Positions 1-11,397 of a stretch of 64,000 nt of DNA are shown here, piece by piece. Under the pieces are notes generated by a model, which was given only the letters and a program-made list of their open reading frames with translations, was not told the DNA's origin and searched no databases. Source of the DNA: Corynebacterium pygosceleis (GTDB taxonomy: Bacteria; Actinomycetota; Actinomycetes; Mycobacteriales; Mycobacteriaceae). The stretch spans positions 1 to 64,000 of the forward strand of contig NZ_JAENIQ020000002.1 in the NCBI RefSeq assembly GCF_016595275.2, read 5' to 3'. Numbering within the stretch: position 1 is the first letter of the stretch; each line of letters opens with the position of its first letter. The position numbers and the translations under genes were made by a program.

Positions 1-263
1 TTCGTTGTGCCTGTGAGCCAGTCCCCGCCGTGGATAGCGCCCGGGGTGTGCTGCCGCTTGTCCCGGCTCCGGCCCGCCACCGACGGCCCACAGCAGCCTC
101 ACCCGGACACCGGCGGTCGGCAGGGTGACGCGAGTTCACACTCCCCGGCCTCAGCCGGTACCATGAGATGTCCGGTGGTCCGCGTGAGGTGGACGATACA
201 GACGATACAACCGATTAACACCCAACTTTTCCTGTACCCGATGATCCCGGAAGGGCATGTGTC
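1..263. other. Non-coding stretch upstream of the TPR gene
   Basis: I find no convincing gene here. The reading frames that cross it are shadows of the RG-rich gene downstream. An AT-richer patch at about 192-235 (a TACAGA/TACAAC-like run) could hold the promoter of the gene at 264. A purine-rich GGAAGG at about 248-253 could be its ribosome binding site. No tRNA, rRNA or clear terminator was recognised. Confidence 0.4.
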
Positions 264-1484
264 ATGGCTGAACACAATTCCAACGACAACCGTCACACCG
301 GCCGCGGCCGGGGCGACGGCCGCCCCTCCTCGGCGCGGAGCCACAGCGGTCGCCCGAGTCGGGGTGGGCGACCGGAATCCGGGGAACGCCCCAAGGCGAC
401 CTACGACCGCAAGACCGGTGGCTTCAGCAACGATGAGGACCGTCCCGGTCGGGACGCTCGTCGTTCGAGGTCCAACGGAGGTCACTCCGAGCGTCGTGAC
501 GACCGGAACCGTACCCCCGGACGCGGATACGGCGACAGGGACCACGACCGGCGGCGCGGTGGCTACGGACAGTCATCCGGGCACGGATCACCGGACGGTT
601 CGGGAGAGTCCTTCTCCTCCGGAGGTTCCAGGGGGACGGCGTCCAGGCGCCCCGCCGGTGGAGAACGACGCAACCGTGACGATGCCCGTCGTGGGGGCGG
701 ACGGAACAACAACGGTGGTCGGGGACACGCTCAGCGGGCGGGTGCGGGACGGCGCGGTGAGGACGACTTCCGCGCGGGGCCGCAGCGTTCCGGATTCCGC
801 GAGGAACGGATCAAGGCACGTATGGTCGAGCCGGATCTACCGGACGACATCACCGCACAGGATCTCGACCCCTCCGTCAGACAGGATCTCCGGTCGCTGT
901 CGAAGGACAACGCCGAAGCCGTCGGACGGCACATGGTCATGTCGGCCACACTCATGGCGGATGATCCGGAACTCGCGCTCCGCCACGCCCGCGCCGCGAA
1001 GGACCGCGCAGGTCGTGTCGCCGTCGTCCGTGAAACCTGCGGTATCGCCGCCTACCATGCCGGTGAATGGAAGGAAGCCCTCGCGGAACTCCGTGCCGCC
1101 CGCCGTATGAGCGGTGGCCCGGGACTCCTGGCCGTCATGGCGGACTGTGAACGTGGGCTCGGGCGTCCCGAGCGGGCGGTCGAGATGTCCCGCACCGAGG
1201 ACATCGAAGCCCTCGATCCGGATTCCAGGACCGAGTTCGCCATCGTTCTCGCCGGTGCACGCAAGGACATGGGGGATGTCGACGCCGCGGTGATCGAACT
1301 CCAGCGTGAGGATCTCAATCCCGCACGCACCGGTGCGTCCGCGGCACGCCTGTTCTACGCCTACGCCGACGCACTCGCCGCAGCCGGGCGGACCGAGGAG
1401 GCCCGTGAGTGGTTCTCGAACGCGAAGAACGCGGACACCGATGAGATGCTCGACACCGACGAACGTCTCGCCGAACTGAACTGA
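264..1484 (+). CDS. RG-rich tetratricopeptide-repeat-like protein
   Basis: This 406-aa protein has two parts. Residues 1 to about 190 are low-complexity and dominated by Arg, Gly, Ser and Asp with many RGG/GRG-type repeats, so they are probably disordered. Residues about 200-406 are Ala/Leu-rich helical repeats that read like a TPR solenoid, with segments resembling A-x-x-H-A-G-E-W-x-x-A. TPR domains mediate protein contacts and RG-rich tails often bind RNA. The actual role is unknown. The ATG at 264 follows a GGAAGG motif. The gene opens the block leading to the HAD phosphatase, tlyA and NAD kinase, an order found in other corynebacteria. The repeat assignment is by eye. Confidence 0.8.
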   Translation: MAEHNSNDNRHTGRGRGDGRPSSARSHSGRPSRGGRPESGERPKATYDRKTGGFSNDEDRPGRDARRSRSNGGHSERRDDRNRTPGRGYGDRDHDRRRGGYGQSSGHGSPDGSGESFSSGGSRGTASRRPAGGERRNRDDARRGGGRNNNGGRGHAQRAGAGRRGEDDFRAGPQRSGFREERIKARMVEPDLPDDITAQDLDPSVRQDLRSLSKDNAEAVGRHMVMSATLMADDPELALRHARAAKDRAGRVAVVRETCGIAAYHAGEWKEALAELRAARRMSGGPGLLAVMADCERGLGRPERAVEMSRTEDIEALDPDSRTEFAIVLAGARKDMGDVDAAVIELQREDLNPARTGASAARLFYAYADALAAAGRTEEAREWFSNAKNADTDEMLDTDERLAELN

Positions 1485-1607
1485 CCCCGTTCGGTTCCGG
1501 GCGCATCCCCTGGATCCCACGGGGCAGATACAGCGACGACGGGTGACGTCCGCCGTTGCGTGGGGCGACGCTCTACGGTCACCGACAGCTCGGTAGACTG
1601 GTTGACC

Positions 1608-2591
1608 ATGACCGTGGCCACAGATTACGACGCACTCCTTCTCGACCTCGACGGCACCATCTACCAGGGTGGTGCCGCGATTCCCGGTGCCGTGTCCGCC
1701 GTGGGTGGATCCGGCTTACCCGCCGTCTATGTCACGAACAACGCCTCCCGTGCACCGCGCGACGTGGCGGAACAGCTGAATGATCTCGGTCTGGAGACAA
1801 CTCCGGACCAGGTCATGACCTCCGCGCTCGCGGCCATTCAACTCGCACAGGAGCGGGTGCCCTCCGGTTCGACGGTCCTCGTCCTCGGGACGGATTCGTT
1901 CCGGGAACTGGCACTGGACGCCGGGTTCACCGTCACGGACACCGCCGACGATCGGCCCGCGGCGGTCCTGCACGGGCACAACCCGGAAACCGGGTGGAGG
2001 CAGCTGTCGGAGGCCGCGCTCGCGATCCGGGAGGGTGCGCTCTACCTCGCGAGCAACCTGGACACGACACTGCCCAAGGAACGTGGTCTCCACGTCGGCA
2101 ACGGATCCATGGTCGCTGCGGTGGTGTCCGCGACCGGCGTGACGCCGATCTCCGCGGGTAAGCCGGAACCGGCGATGTTCCATTCGGCGGCCGGGACACT
2201 GGGATGCCGCGCTCCGCTGGCCGTCGGGGACCGGCTCGACACCGATATCGCGGGTGGAGTCGCCGCAGGAATGGACACGCTGTGCGTCCTGACAGGTGTC
2301 AGTGGGCATCATGATGTTCTCCGGGCGCCGCAGGCGCAACGCCCGACACTGATTTCGGACACCCTCGACGTCTTCGACCGGGAGACGGACACACTGCGTC
2401 CCGGGCCCCGGGGTGGATTCACCGCCACGCTTGACGGTGGAATTCTCCGGATCGACGGGGGAACCCCTGACTCGACGCCGGTTCAGGCACTGCTGACCGC
2501 CGTCGACGTGGCCTGGACGTCCGGTGTACGGGTCGATGAGGTTGACGGTGTGAGCGCTGACGCCAGGCGTGTCCTCGGGCAGTGGTGGTGA
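1608..2591 (+). CDS. HAD-superfamily hydrolase, class IIA (NagD-like)
   Basis: This 327-aa cytosolic protein is a phosphatase of the HAD-IIA group, which includes NagD and PGP-type sugar-phosphate phosphatases. Motif I, DLDGTIYQG, carries the nucleophilic and general-acid Asp residues near residue 13. A VTNN motif II follows near residue 43, a Lys in SAGKPEP near residue 188 and the metal-binding VGDRLDTDI near residue 208. I chose the ATG at 1608 rather than the upstream in-frame ATG at 1560: TAGACT at 1594-1599 lies 8 nt before it and fits a leaderless -10 box. The substrate cannot be read from the sequence. Confidence 0.9.
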   Translation: MTVATDYDALLLDLDGTIYQGGAAIPGAVSAVGGSGLPAVYVTNNASRAPRDVAEQLNDLGLETTPDQVMTSALAAIQLAQERVPSGSTVLVLGTDSFRELALDAGFTVTDTADDRPAAVLHGHNPETGWRQLSEAALAIREGALYLASNLDTTLPKERGLHVGNGSMVAAVVSATGVTPISAGKPEPAMFHSAAGTLGCRAPLAVGDRLDTDIAGGVAAGMDTLCVLTGVSGHHDVLRAPQAQRPTLISDTLDVFDRETDTLRPGPRGGFTATLDGGILRIDGGTPDSTPVQALLTAVDVAWTSGVRVDEVDGVSADARRVLGQWW

Positions 2592-2785
2592 CCGTGGGTG
2601 GACATCCGGTCCCGGGGCCCCGTCCGGGGACGCCTCGCCCGGGGGACCACACGGTCACCCGGATCACCCCGGAACAGCTGGGCGAGAGCCTTGACGCCGT
2701 CCTGGGGGAGCAGGCGTCGACGTTGGCGCAGGAGGCGGACCAGCTCACCAGAGCCCACCAGATCCTGCATGATGCACTGCAATAG
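2588..2785 (+). CDS. Small conserved-looking hypothetical protein
   Basis: This 65-aa protein starts at a GTG that overlaps the TGA of the HAD phosphatase gene (GTGA, 4-nt overlap), suggesting translational coupling. GTG codons at 2582 and 2585 are alternatives. A Pro/Gly-rich N-terminus is followed by an amphipathic, Glu/Leu/Ala-rich helical half. It contains no known motif. It lies between the phosphatase and tlyA in the same orientation, and codon third positions are GC-rich like those of the neighbours, which supports a real gene. The function is unknown. Confidence 0.6.
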   Translation: MTVGGHPVPGPRPGTPRPGDHTVTRITPEQLGESLDAVLGEQASTLAQEADQLTRAHQILHDALQ

Positions 2786-2842
2786 TTCACCCACCGGGTC
2801 AGCGGCCCACCGCACCGCCCCTGAACACCGAGGAGTTTTCTG

Positions 2843-3679
2843 ATGGTCGCCCGCCGCCGTCTCGACGCCGAGCTCGTCCGCCGCAAGATCGCACGTTCCC
2901 GTGAACAGGCCGTGGAGATGATCCGTGGCAAGCGGGTCGAGGTCGGGGGGATCCTCGCGGTGAAACCCGCCACCGTCGTCAACCCCGACGTCTCGATCAG
3001 GGTGTCGGAGGCGGAGGAGGACACCTACGCATCGCGGGGTGCGCACAAACTGGTCGGGGCACTCGATGCCTTCGGTCCGGAGGGACTGTCACTGGCCGGA
3101 CGACGGGTCCTCGACGCCGGGGCGTCCACCGGGGGGTTCACCGACGTCTGTCTCCGTCGTGGTGCCTCGGAGGTGGCGGCCGTCGACGTCGGGTACGGGC
3201 AGTTGATCTGGCGGCTCCAGAACGACCCCCGGGTCACCGTCCTCGATCGCACGAACGTACGTTCACTCACACCGGACCTGCTCGGGGGACGGTTCGACGC
3301 GATGGTCGGTGATCTCTCCTTCATCTCCCTCAAACTCGTGCTGCCCGCCATCCGCGACTGTCTCGTCCCCGGTGCCGACCTACTGCCGATGGTCAAGCCG
3401 CAGTTCGAGGTCGGGAAGGACCGGCTCGGTTCCGGTGGCGTGGTGCGGAGCCCCGAACTCAGGGCCGAGGTCACCTGTGACATCGCGCGATTCGCCGGGA
3501 ACCTCGGTATGAGGTGCCGGGGGGTCGTCGCCTCGCCGCTCCCGGGACCGTCCGGCAACGTAGAGTACTTCCTGTGGTTGGTCAACGGGGCCGACACCGC
3601 GGATGGCGCCCAGCCGCTTCCCGGGGACGAGGAGATCCGTGTGATGGTGGAACGCGCAGTCGAGGAGGGGCCGAGATGA
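2843..3679 (+). CDS. tlyA: TlyA-family rRNA 2'-O-methyltransferase
   Basis: This 278-aa protein matches TlyA, which in actinobacteria methylates ribose 2'-OH positions of 16S and 23S rRNA and affects capreomycin susceptibility. Residues 1-60 form an S4 RNA-binding domain. A FtsJ-like Rossmann fold follows, with the SAM-binding motif LDAGASTGGF at about residue 90. The ATG at 2843 has a GAGGAG-type ribosome binding site about 8 nt upstream. The stop overlaps the NAD kinase start (ATGA), so the two are probably cotranslated. The tlyA-ppnK-recN order is typical of actinobacteria. Confidence 0.95.
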   Translation: MVARRRLDAELVRRKIARSREQAVEMIRGKRVEVGGILAVKPATVVNPDVSIRVSEAEEDTYASRGAHKLVGALDAFGPEGLSLAGRRVLDAGASTGGFTDVCLRRGASEVAAVDVGYGQLIWRLQNDPRVTVLDRTNVRSLTPDLLGGRFDAMVGDLSFISLKLVLPAIRDCLVPGADLLPMVKPQFEVGKDRLGSGGVVRSPELRAEVTCDIARFAGNLGMRCRGVVASPLPGPSGNVEYFLWLVNGADTADGAQPLPGDEEIRVMVERAVEEGPR

Positions 3680-4593
3680 CCGACCGTGAGGTGCTGCTCG
3701 TTCCCCACGTCGGGCGCAGGGCGAATCTGGAGGCCACCGCCGACGCCGCCGAACTCCTCGACGCGGCCGGTGTCCGCGTCCGGGTGCTCTCGTCCGCCGA
3801 TCCGGCGGTTCTGGTCGAGCACCCGGTCCTGGGGCGGTTCCCGCGCTTTCCGCACGGTGCGGAGGCGGCGGAGGGCGTCGAGCTCGTCCTCGTGCTCGGT
3901 GGTGACGGAACATTCCTCCGGGCCGCGGACATCGCGCACATGAATGACCTGCCCGTCCTCGGAATCAACCTCGGTCACGTCGGTTTCCTCGCGGAATGGG
4001 AGTCCGATTCACTTGAGCTTGCGATCAGGAGGGTGATCGAACGGGACTACCGGGTCGAGGACCGCATGACCCTCGACGTGACCGTCCGGGATGCCGAGGG
4101 GCGCACCGTCGGTGGTGCCTGGGCGCTCAACGAGGTCAGCGTCGAGAATCTCAACAGGTCCGGGGTACTCGACGCGACACTCGAGGTCGACGGCCGGCCC
4201 GTCTCGACATTCGGTTGCGACGGCATGCTGATATCCACTCCGACGGGGTCCACCGCGTACGCATTCTCCGCCGGTGGCCCGGTCCTCTGGCCCGCGCTCG
4301 ACGCCATCCTCGTGGTCCCGAACAACGCCCACGCCCTGTTCGCGAAGCCGCTCGTGGTCAGCCCCTCGTCGACCGTCGCCGTCGAGTCGAACTCGGAGAC
4401 CTCGGAGGCGGTCGCGATCATGGACGGTTTCCGGGAGCTGCCGATGCCCCCCGGTTCCCGGATCGAGGTGGAACGGGGAGATCGTCCGGTCAGGTGGGTG
4501 CGGCTCGACAACTCGACGTTCACCGATCGTCTGGTCACCAAGTTCCGGCTTCCCGTGGAAGGGTGGCGGGGGCCGAAGCCGACGCAGCGGTAA
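3676..4593 (+). CDS. ppnK: NAD kinase
   Basis: This 305-aa enzyme phosphorylates NAD to NADP in the cytosol. The diagnostic GGDGTFL loop near residue 75 binds phosphate, and the second conserved block, DGMLISTPTGSTAY near residue 183, is present. The length fits the actinobacterial ATP/polyphosphate NAD kinases. The ATG at 3676 overlaps the tlyA stop. The longer frame from 3514 would run through tlyA and is not credible. The recN promoter and operator lie directly after the gene. Confidence 0.95.
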   Translation: MTDREVLLVPHVGRRANLEATADAAELLDAAGVRVRVLSSADPAVLVEHPVLGRFPRFPHGAEAAEGVELVLVLGGDGTFLRAADIAHMNDLPVLGINLGHVGFLAEWESDSLELAIRRVIERDYRVEDRMTLDVTVRDAEGRTVGGAWALNEVSVENLNRSGVLDATLEVDGRPVSTFGCDGMLISTPTGSTAYAFSAGGPVLWPALDAILVVPNNAHALFAKPLVVSPSSTVAVESNSETSEAVAIMDGFRELPMPPGSRIEVERGDRPVRWVRLDNSTFTDRLVTKFRLPVEGWRGPKPTQR

Positions 4594-4638
4594 CCGCCGG
4601 TCCGGGGGTCGGCGGCCGTCCGCACCCACCCGGACATC

Positions 4639-4654
4639 TAGCACGCGTGTTCTA
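4639..4654. promoter_or_regulatory. LexA-like SOS box upstream of recN
   Basis: The 16-bp TAGCACGCGTGTTCTA is a near-palindrome. Its other strand reads TAGAACACGCGTGCTA, with 12 of 16 positions symmetric, and resembles the actinobacterial LexA operator (TCGAAC-N4-GTTCGA type). It lies 10 bp upstream of the likely recN -10 box (TATCGT, 4665-4670). RecN is a classic SOS gene, so context supports the call. It is not a perfect consensus site. Confidence 0.6.
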
Positions 4655-4676
4655 AATCGTGCTGTATCGTGGTGGC

Positions 4677-6407
4677 ATGCTTGCAGAGATCACGATCGAG
4701 AACCTGGGTGTCATTCCCGTCGCCACCACGGAACTCGACGGTGGGTTGACTGTCCTGACGGGGGAGACCGGGGCAGGTAAAACCATGGTCGTCTCCGGTC
4801 TCCGGTTGCTGTGCGGGGGGCGGGCCGACGCGTCACGGGTCCGGACGGGGGCCACTCAGGCCGTCGTCGAAGGCAGGTTCCTGATCGACGGTCTGCCCGG
4901 TGACACCGCCCGGGCAGTGTCGGAGCTGGTCGACGCGGCGGGCGGTACAGCCGACGAGAACGGTGAGTTCATAGCCTCCCGTACCGTCAACGCGACAGGG
5001 CGGTCCCGTGCGCATCTCGGGGGACGCTCGGTACCTGCGGCCACCCTCGCGGATTTCACCGCGGATCTGCTGACCATCCACGGTCAGAACGATCAACTGC
5101 GCCTGTTGTCCCCCGAGCGCCAGTTGGCCGCCCTCGACCGTTTCGATCCTGCCGTCGCACCGTTGCTGGTGGACTACCGGGAGGCATGGAAGACGTGGCG
5201 GGACAAGGCGCGGGATCTGAAGGAGCGTACGACGCGGCGGCGGGAGCTGGCGCAGGAGGTCGATCGTCTCCGGTTCGCGATCGGGGAGATCGACGAGGCC
5301 GATCCTTCCCCCGGGGAGGATCTGGAACTCAAGGAGCAGATCCGTCGGCTCCAGGACGTCGACGGTCTCCGTGAACAGGCCACCTCCGCTGTCGTCGCGG
5401 TCGACGGGCCCGAGGCGTTGGGGGGAGGTGACGGTGTCTCCGACGTGTCGGGGGCGTCAGACCTGCTCGGGGCCGCGCAGTCGGCGTTGGCGGGGTCGCA
5501 GGATCCCGTTCTCGCAGCGGTCGCCGCACGTCTGGGTGAGATGACCTCCCAGTTGGGGGAGATCTCCGCGGAACTCGGTGCGTTTCTCTCCGGTCTTCCC
5601 GCCGACCCCGATGCACTGGAACAGATGCTGCAACGCCAGCAACAGCTGAAGCAGCTGACCCGGAAGTACGCCGCGGACATCGACGGGGTTCTCACCTGGC
5701 GGGACAAGGCCCGCCGTAAACTCGCCGCCATCGATGTTTCCGGTGAAGCGGTGGAGAAGCTGCAGGCGGAGACACTCCGGGCGGAGAAGAAGATGCTCAG
5801 TGCCGCGAAGAAGCTCACGCGGGCGCGGACGGTCGCCGCGGAGCGGCTCGGGAGCGAGGTGACCACGGAGCTCCACGGCCTCGCCATGGCGAAATCCAGG
5901 TTCGAGGTCGCGCTCCGTCAGGTGGCACCGGGGCCGGACGGGGCGGATGACGTCGAGTTTCTGCTCGCCGCGACACCGGACGCGGAGGCCCGGGCACTGG
6001 CGACGACCGCGTCCGGGGGTGAACTCTCGCGCGTCATGCTCGCGCTGGAGGTGATCCTCGCCGCGGGCACCAGCGGAACCACCCTCGTGTTCGATGAGGT
6101 TGACGCCGGGGTCGGCGGAAGGGCCGCCGTGGAGATCGGACGGAGACTCGCCAGACTGGCGGTGGACAATCAGGTCATCGTGGTCACCCACCTGCCGCAG
6201 GTCGCGGCGTTCGCGGACACGCACCTGCACGTCGCGAAGCAGGTCGGGGACTCCGCCGTGACCTCCGGAGTCGAGGTCCTCGATGAAGAGCGACGGGTCG
6301 AGGAGATCTCGCGGATGCTGGCCGGGCTCGACGACACCGCGACGGGTCGGGCGCACGCGAGGGAACTGCTCGACACCGCCGAAAAGGTCCGGTCCGGGTT
6401 CCACTGA
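4677..6407 (+). CDS. recN: DNA repair protein RecN
   Basis: This 576-aa SMC-like ATPase acts in double-strand-break repair. Walker A (GETGAGKTM) is near residue 30. A central helical coiled-coil region spans about 150-400. The ABC-type signature TASGGELSR and Walker B with VFDEVDAGVGG lie at about residues 446-480. I chose the ATG at 4677 over the in-frame ATG at 4659 because TATCGT at 4665-4670 gives a leaderless transcript. The LexA-like box just upstream suggests SOS control. Confidence 0.95.
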   Translation: MLAEITIENLGVIPVATTELDGGLTVLTGETGAGKTMVVSGLRLLCGGRADASRVRTGATQAVVEGRFLIDGLPGDTARAVSELVDAAGGTADENGEFIASRTVNATGRSRAHLGGRSVPAATLADFTADLLTIHGQNDQLRLLSPERQLAALDRFDPAVAPLLVDYREAWKTWRDKARDLKERTTRRRELAQEVDRLRFAIGEIDEADPSPGEDLELKEQIRRLQDVDGLREQATSAVVAVDGPEALGGGDGVSDVSGASDLLGAAQSALAGSQDPVLAAVAARLGEMTSQLGEISAELGAFLSGLPADPDALEQMLQRQQQLKQLTRKYAADIDGVLTWRDKARRKLAAIDVSGEAVEKLQAETLRAEKKMLSAAKKLTRARTVAAERLGSEVTTELHGLAMAKSRFEVALRQVAPGPDGADDVEFLLAATPDAEARALATTASGGELSRVMLALEVILAAGTSGTTLVFDEVDAGVGGRAAVEIGRRLARLAVDNQVIVVTHLPQVAAFADTHLHVAKQVGDSAVTSGVEVLDEERRVEEISRMLAGLDDTATGRAHARELLDTAEKVRSGFH

Positions 6408-6523
6408 CGACTTCCCGGTCCACCACCCGGGTGGCAGGGGGAGACCGCACCACTACGGTGCGTTCCCGGTGATGTCCCGCGAGCCTCCACCATGTGCGGC
6501 TCCGACGGTTGCACAATAGCGGC

Positions 6524-7708
6524 ATGAGTCTGTTCTCCCGCACCGTAGATCTCCCCGGCCTGCGTGGCACTCTCCGTGAGTGCACCCGGCGCGGCAAAGG
6601 TCTCAAACGTCTTTCCGCCGGTGACATCGCGGTCATCGATGCGCCGGACATCAACCGCGCATTCTCCCAACGGTTGATCGACGCGAAACCCGCGGCGGTG
6701 GTCAACGTCGCCGCGTTCACCACCGGTGCCGTCCCGAACTTCGGTCCGCAGATGATGCTGGATGCGGGCATCACCCTCGTGGACGGTGTGGGCGCGGATG
6801 TCTGGCGTCATCTCAGGGACGGTCGCAAAGGTGTGCTCACGGATGACGGTGAGCTCTACCAGGGCGACACCCTGATCTGTGCCGGGCGGATGCTGGACAC
6901 CGGATCAGCGGAGAACGCCTTCACCGAGGCCCAGGGGTCTCTCGTCGACCACATGGAGGCATTCTTCGGGAACACGATCCAGTTCATCCACTCCGAGGCG
7001 CCGCTGCTGATCGACGGCCTCGGGGTGCCCGAGACGGGGGTCGAGATAACGAACCGGAAGGTTCTGGTGCTGTCCCCGGGGCCCGGCCACCGTGAACAGC
7101 TGAAGCGGCTGCAGAACTTCATCCGCGAATACGATCCGGTCCTCATCGGCGTCGACTCAGCGGCCGACTCGCTCGTCGACGCGAAGTACACACCCCACCT
7201 CGTCGTCGGTGACCCCTCCGGTATCGGTTCGGAGGCACTGCGCAGCGGTGCGCGTGTCGTGCTGCCCGCGGACCCCGACGGACACGCCGTGGGGCTGGAG
7301 CGGATCCAGGACCTCGGTATCGGGGCGATGACCTTCCCCGCCGCCAGCAACTCCGCGACGGACCTCGCACTGCTGCTCGCCGACTATCACGGCGCCTCCC
7401 TCATCGTGAACGCCGGTTCACCGCTGGACCTGCACACCATCTTCGTGGGCGGCCCAGAGGCCACCCCCTCGGCACTGCTCACCAGGGCGAAACTCGGATC
7501 CCGGCTGATCGACGGCGACACCGTCGAGGAGCTCTACAACGTGGGCAGCCCCGTGAACCTCTCGTGGTTGTGGACACTGCTCGGGTTCCTCGTCGCCGTC
7601 GCCGTGATCCTCGTCATCGCCGGTACATCGGGGGACGGCGGTTTCACGGACAACCTCATCGACACCTGGAACAACCTGGCGTTGACCGTCCAGGGCTGGT
7701 TCCGCTGA
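6524..7708 (+). CDS. steA: SteA-like putative cytokinetic ring protein
   Basis: This 394-aa protein matches the conserved actinobacterial family that includes corynebacterial SteA, which has been linked with SteB to septum formation and daughter-cell separation. A large cytosolic region related to thiamin-pyrophosphokinase-like folds precedes a single C-terminal transmembrane helix at about residues 347-368. A short tail of about 24 residues follows. The ATG at 6524 is preceded by CACAAT, a plausible -10 box 6 nt upstream. The partner steB lies 48 bp downstream in the same orientation. The functional assignment rests on family recall and synteny. Confidence 0.85.
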   Translation: MSLFSRTVDLPGLRGTLRECTRRGKGLKRLSAGDIAVIDAPDINRAFSQRLIDAKPAAVVNVAAFTTGAVPNFGPQMMLDAGITLVDGVGADVWRHLRDGRKGVLTDDGELYQGDTLICAGRMLDTGSAENAFTEAQGSLVDHMEAFFGNTIQFIHSEAPLLIDGLGVPETGVEITNRKVLVLSPGPGHREQLKRLQNFIREYDPVLIGVDSAADSLVDAKYTPHLVVGDPSGIGSEALRSGARVVLPADPDGHAVGLERIQDLGIGAMTFPAASNSATDLALLLADYHGASLIVNAGSPLDLHTIFVGGPEATPSALLTRAKLGSRLIDGDTVEELYNVGSPVNLSWLWTLLGFLVAVAVILVIAGTSGDGGFTDNLIDTWNNLALTVQGWFR

Positions 7709-7756
7709 CCACCCCGTCCACCGTTTTCCACCCACACCTGATCAGGAGTTTCACCC

Positions 7757-8818
7757 ATGGCCCACACATCACAGCGCCGGATCGGACCGCTGGCGGGCAT
7801 CTTCTTCGGACTGGCGGGCGGCGTCGCCCTGGGCGCCTGCGTGCTGGCTCCCGTTCTCCCCGAACGGGATTCGGGTGCGGAGACGATCACGCCCGAGCAG
7901 CTCAGCGAGGCCCGGCTCGAGGCCCGGATCGGTGCCGCGCAGGCGGATACGGCCGACGCGGTCGTCGCCAGCATCGCCGAGGAAACTGTGTCAGGTGCCC
8001 TCACCGACCAGTCGGTCCTCGTGGTGACGACCCCGGACGCCGACTCCGGTGACATCGAGAACATCGCGTGGCTCCTCGGTAAAGCGGGCGCCGTCGACGC
8101 GGGCACTGTACAGCTGGCGGAGAAGTTCCTGAACCAGGACGGGGCGGACGGACTGAAGACGATCGTCACCTCCACGCTTCCCGCCGGGGCCCAGCTCTCC
8201 CTCGACAGACTCGACCCGGGTACCCATTCCGGTGAGGCGCTCGGGGCCGCTCTGTTCAAGGATCCCGTGACGGGTGAGCCGCTGGCCGAGGCCGGTGAAC
8301 GCAACCTCCTGCTCAACGCCCTCTCCGAGGCGGGTTTCATCACCTATGAGCCCGGGACGATCCAACCCGCCGACGTCATCATCGTCGTCACCGGTGACGA
8401 CGACGGGTCCACCGACCGTTTCGCGGCCAGGAACCTCGCGACGTTCGCCACCGCGCTCGACACGCGTGGACGGGGTGTCGTTCTGGCGGGACGTCTCCAC
8501 GCGGCCGCGGACACCGGTGCGATCGGTGTCCTGCGTGCGGACGCGGACGCCAACGGGCACGTCTCCACCGTCGACTCCATCGACCGCGCCTACGGGCGCA
8601 TGGCCACTGTCCTGGCCGCCCGCCACGAACGTGAGGGTGACTCCGGCTCCTACGGTTCGGCGGCGTCGGCCGACGCCGCGGCCCCGGCCAAACCCACCGG
8701 ACCGGTCAGGGACCCGGAGCGCCCCGCCGGAGAACCGGAGGTTCCGGAGCAGCCGGTCGCCGAGCCCGAGGCTGCCGAACAGCCGGTTCCCGAGGGGGAG
8801 ACACCGGCGGCGGGATAG
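7757..8818 (+). CDS. steB: SteB / MctB-type membrane-anchored protein (DUF3186)
   Basis: This 353-aa protein belongs to the family often annotated as copper transporter MctB. Residues about 10-33 form an N-terminal transmembrane anchor (IGPLAGIFFGLAGG and following). The rest is a predicted extracytoplasmic domain ending in a Pro/Glu-rich tail of about 45 residues. In Corynebacterium the steA neighbour is described as SteB, acting with SteA at the division site. I see no obvious copper ligands such as Met-rich runs, so the copper label is doubtful here. An AGGAG ribosome binding site precedes the ATG at 7757. Confidence 0.85.
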   Translation: MAHTSQRRIGPLAGIFFGLAGGVALGACVLAPVLPERDSGAETITPEQLSEARLEARIGAAQADTADAVVASIAEETVSGALTDQSVLVVTTPDADSGDIENIAWLLGKAGAVDAGTVQLAEKFLNQDGADGLKTIVTSTLPAGAQLSLDRLDPGTHSGEALGAALFKDPVTGEPLAEAGERNLLLNALSEAGFITYEPGTIQPADVIIVVTGDDDGSTDRFAARNLATFATALDTRGRGVVLAGRLHAAADTGAIGVLRADADANGHVSTVDSIDRAYGRMATVLAARHEREGDSGSYGSAASADAAAPAKPTGPVRDPERPAGEPEVPEQPVAEPEAAEQPVPEGETPAAG

Positions 8819-10722
<1,904 letters not shown>

Positions 10723-10734
10723 GAGGACACACCC

Positions 10735-11397
10735 GTGACCGCACCCGGTTCCCACGAGTTCACCGTCACCGGATCGGAACTCCTCCTCGACGCCCCGATC
10801 ATCGCGGTCCGCCGCGACCGGGTGACCATGCCGGGAGGGACCGTCTCGAACCGGGAGATCGTCGAACATTTCGGTGCGGTGGCCGTCCTTGCCTTCGACG
10901 GGGAACGGATTGCGCTGGTGCACCAGTACCGGCACTGCGTCCGGGATCGTCTCTGGGAACTTCCCGCCGGTCTGCTCGACCTGGCGGGCGAAAACCCCCT
11001 GGACTGTGCGGCCCGTGAACTGGCGGAGGAGGCCGGGCTCGCCGCCCGACGGTGGGACCTGCTCACCGACGTGGTGAGTTCCCCCGGATTCTGCGAGGAA
11101 TCGGTCCGGGTGTACCTGGCCCGGGATCTGGCTGAGGTCGGACGCCCCGGGATCTCCGACGACGAGGAATCCGACATGGTTCTCACCTGGTTCACTCCCG
11201 GGGAGGTCCACGAGATGGTGGTCACCGGTCGGATCGTGAACTCGATCGCCGTCGCGGGCATCATGGTCGGACTCGACGTCCTCGCCGGGCGCAGTGAACC
11301 CCGGAGCGTTGATGAACCCTTCCGGCTCCGCCCGACGTCCCTGCCGCGGCGGCGTGGGGCCGGGAGGGACCCCGGAAGCGATCTCAAACGACCGTGA
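10735..11397 (+). CDS. NUDIX hydrolase, ADP-ribose pyrophosphatase type
   Basis: This 220-aa cytosolic enzyme probably cleaves ADP-ribose or similar nucleoside diphosphate derivatives. An intact Nudix box begins in [10 protein letters not shown] and ends in [10 protein letters not shown] near residues 80-105, so the metal-binding REUxEE core is present. The GTG start at 10735 has a strong AGGAGG site 8-9 nt upstream. Its stop overlaps the xerD start (GTGA). The pyrG-nudix-xerD order is common in actinobacteria. The exact substrate is inferred from family resemblance. Confidence 0.92.
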   Translation: MTAPGSHEFTVTGSELLLDAPIIAVRRDRVTMPGGTVSNREIVEHFGAVAVLAFDGERIALVHQYRHCVRDRLWELPAGLLDLAGENPLDCAARELAEEAGLAARRWDLLTDVVSSPGFCEESVRVYLARDLAEVGRPGISDDEESDMVLTWFTPGEVHEMVVTGRIVNSIAVAGIMVGLDVLAGRSEPRSVDEPFRLRPTSLPRRRGAGRDPGSDLKRP

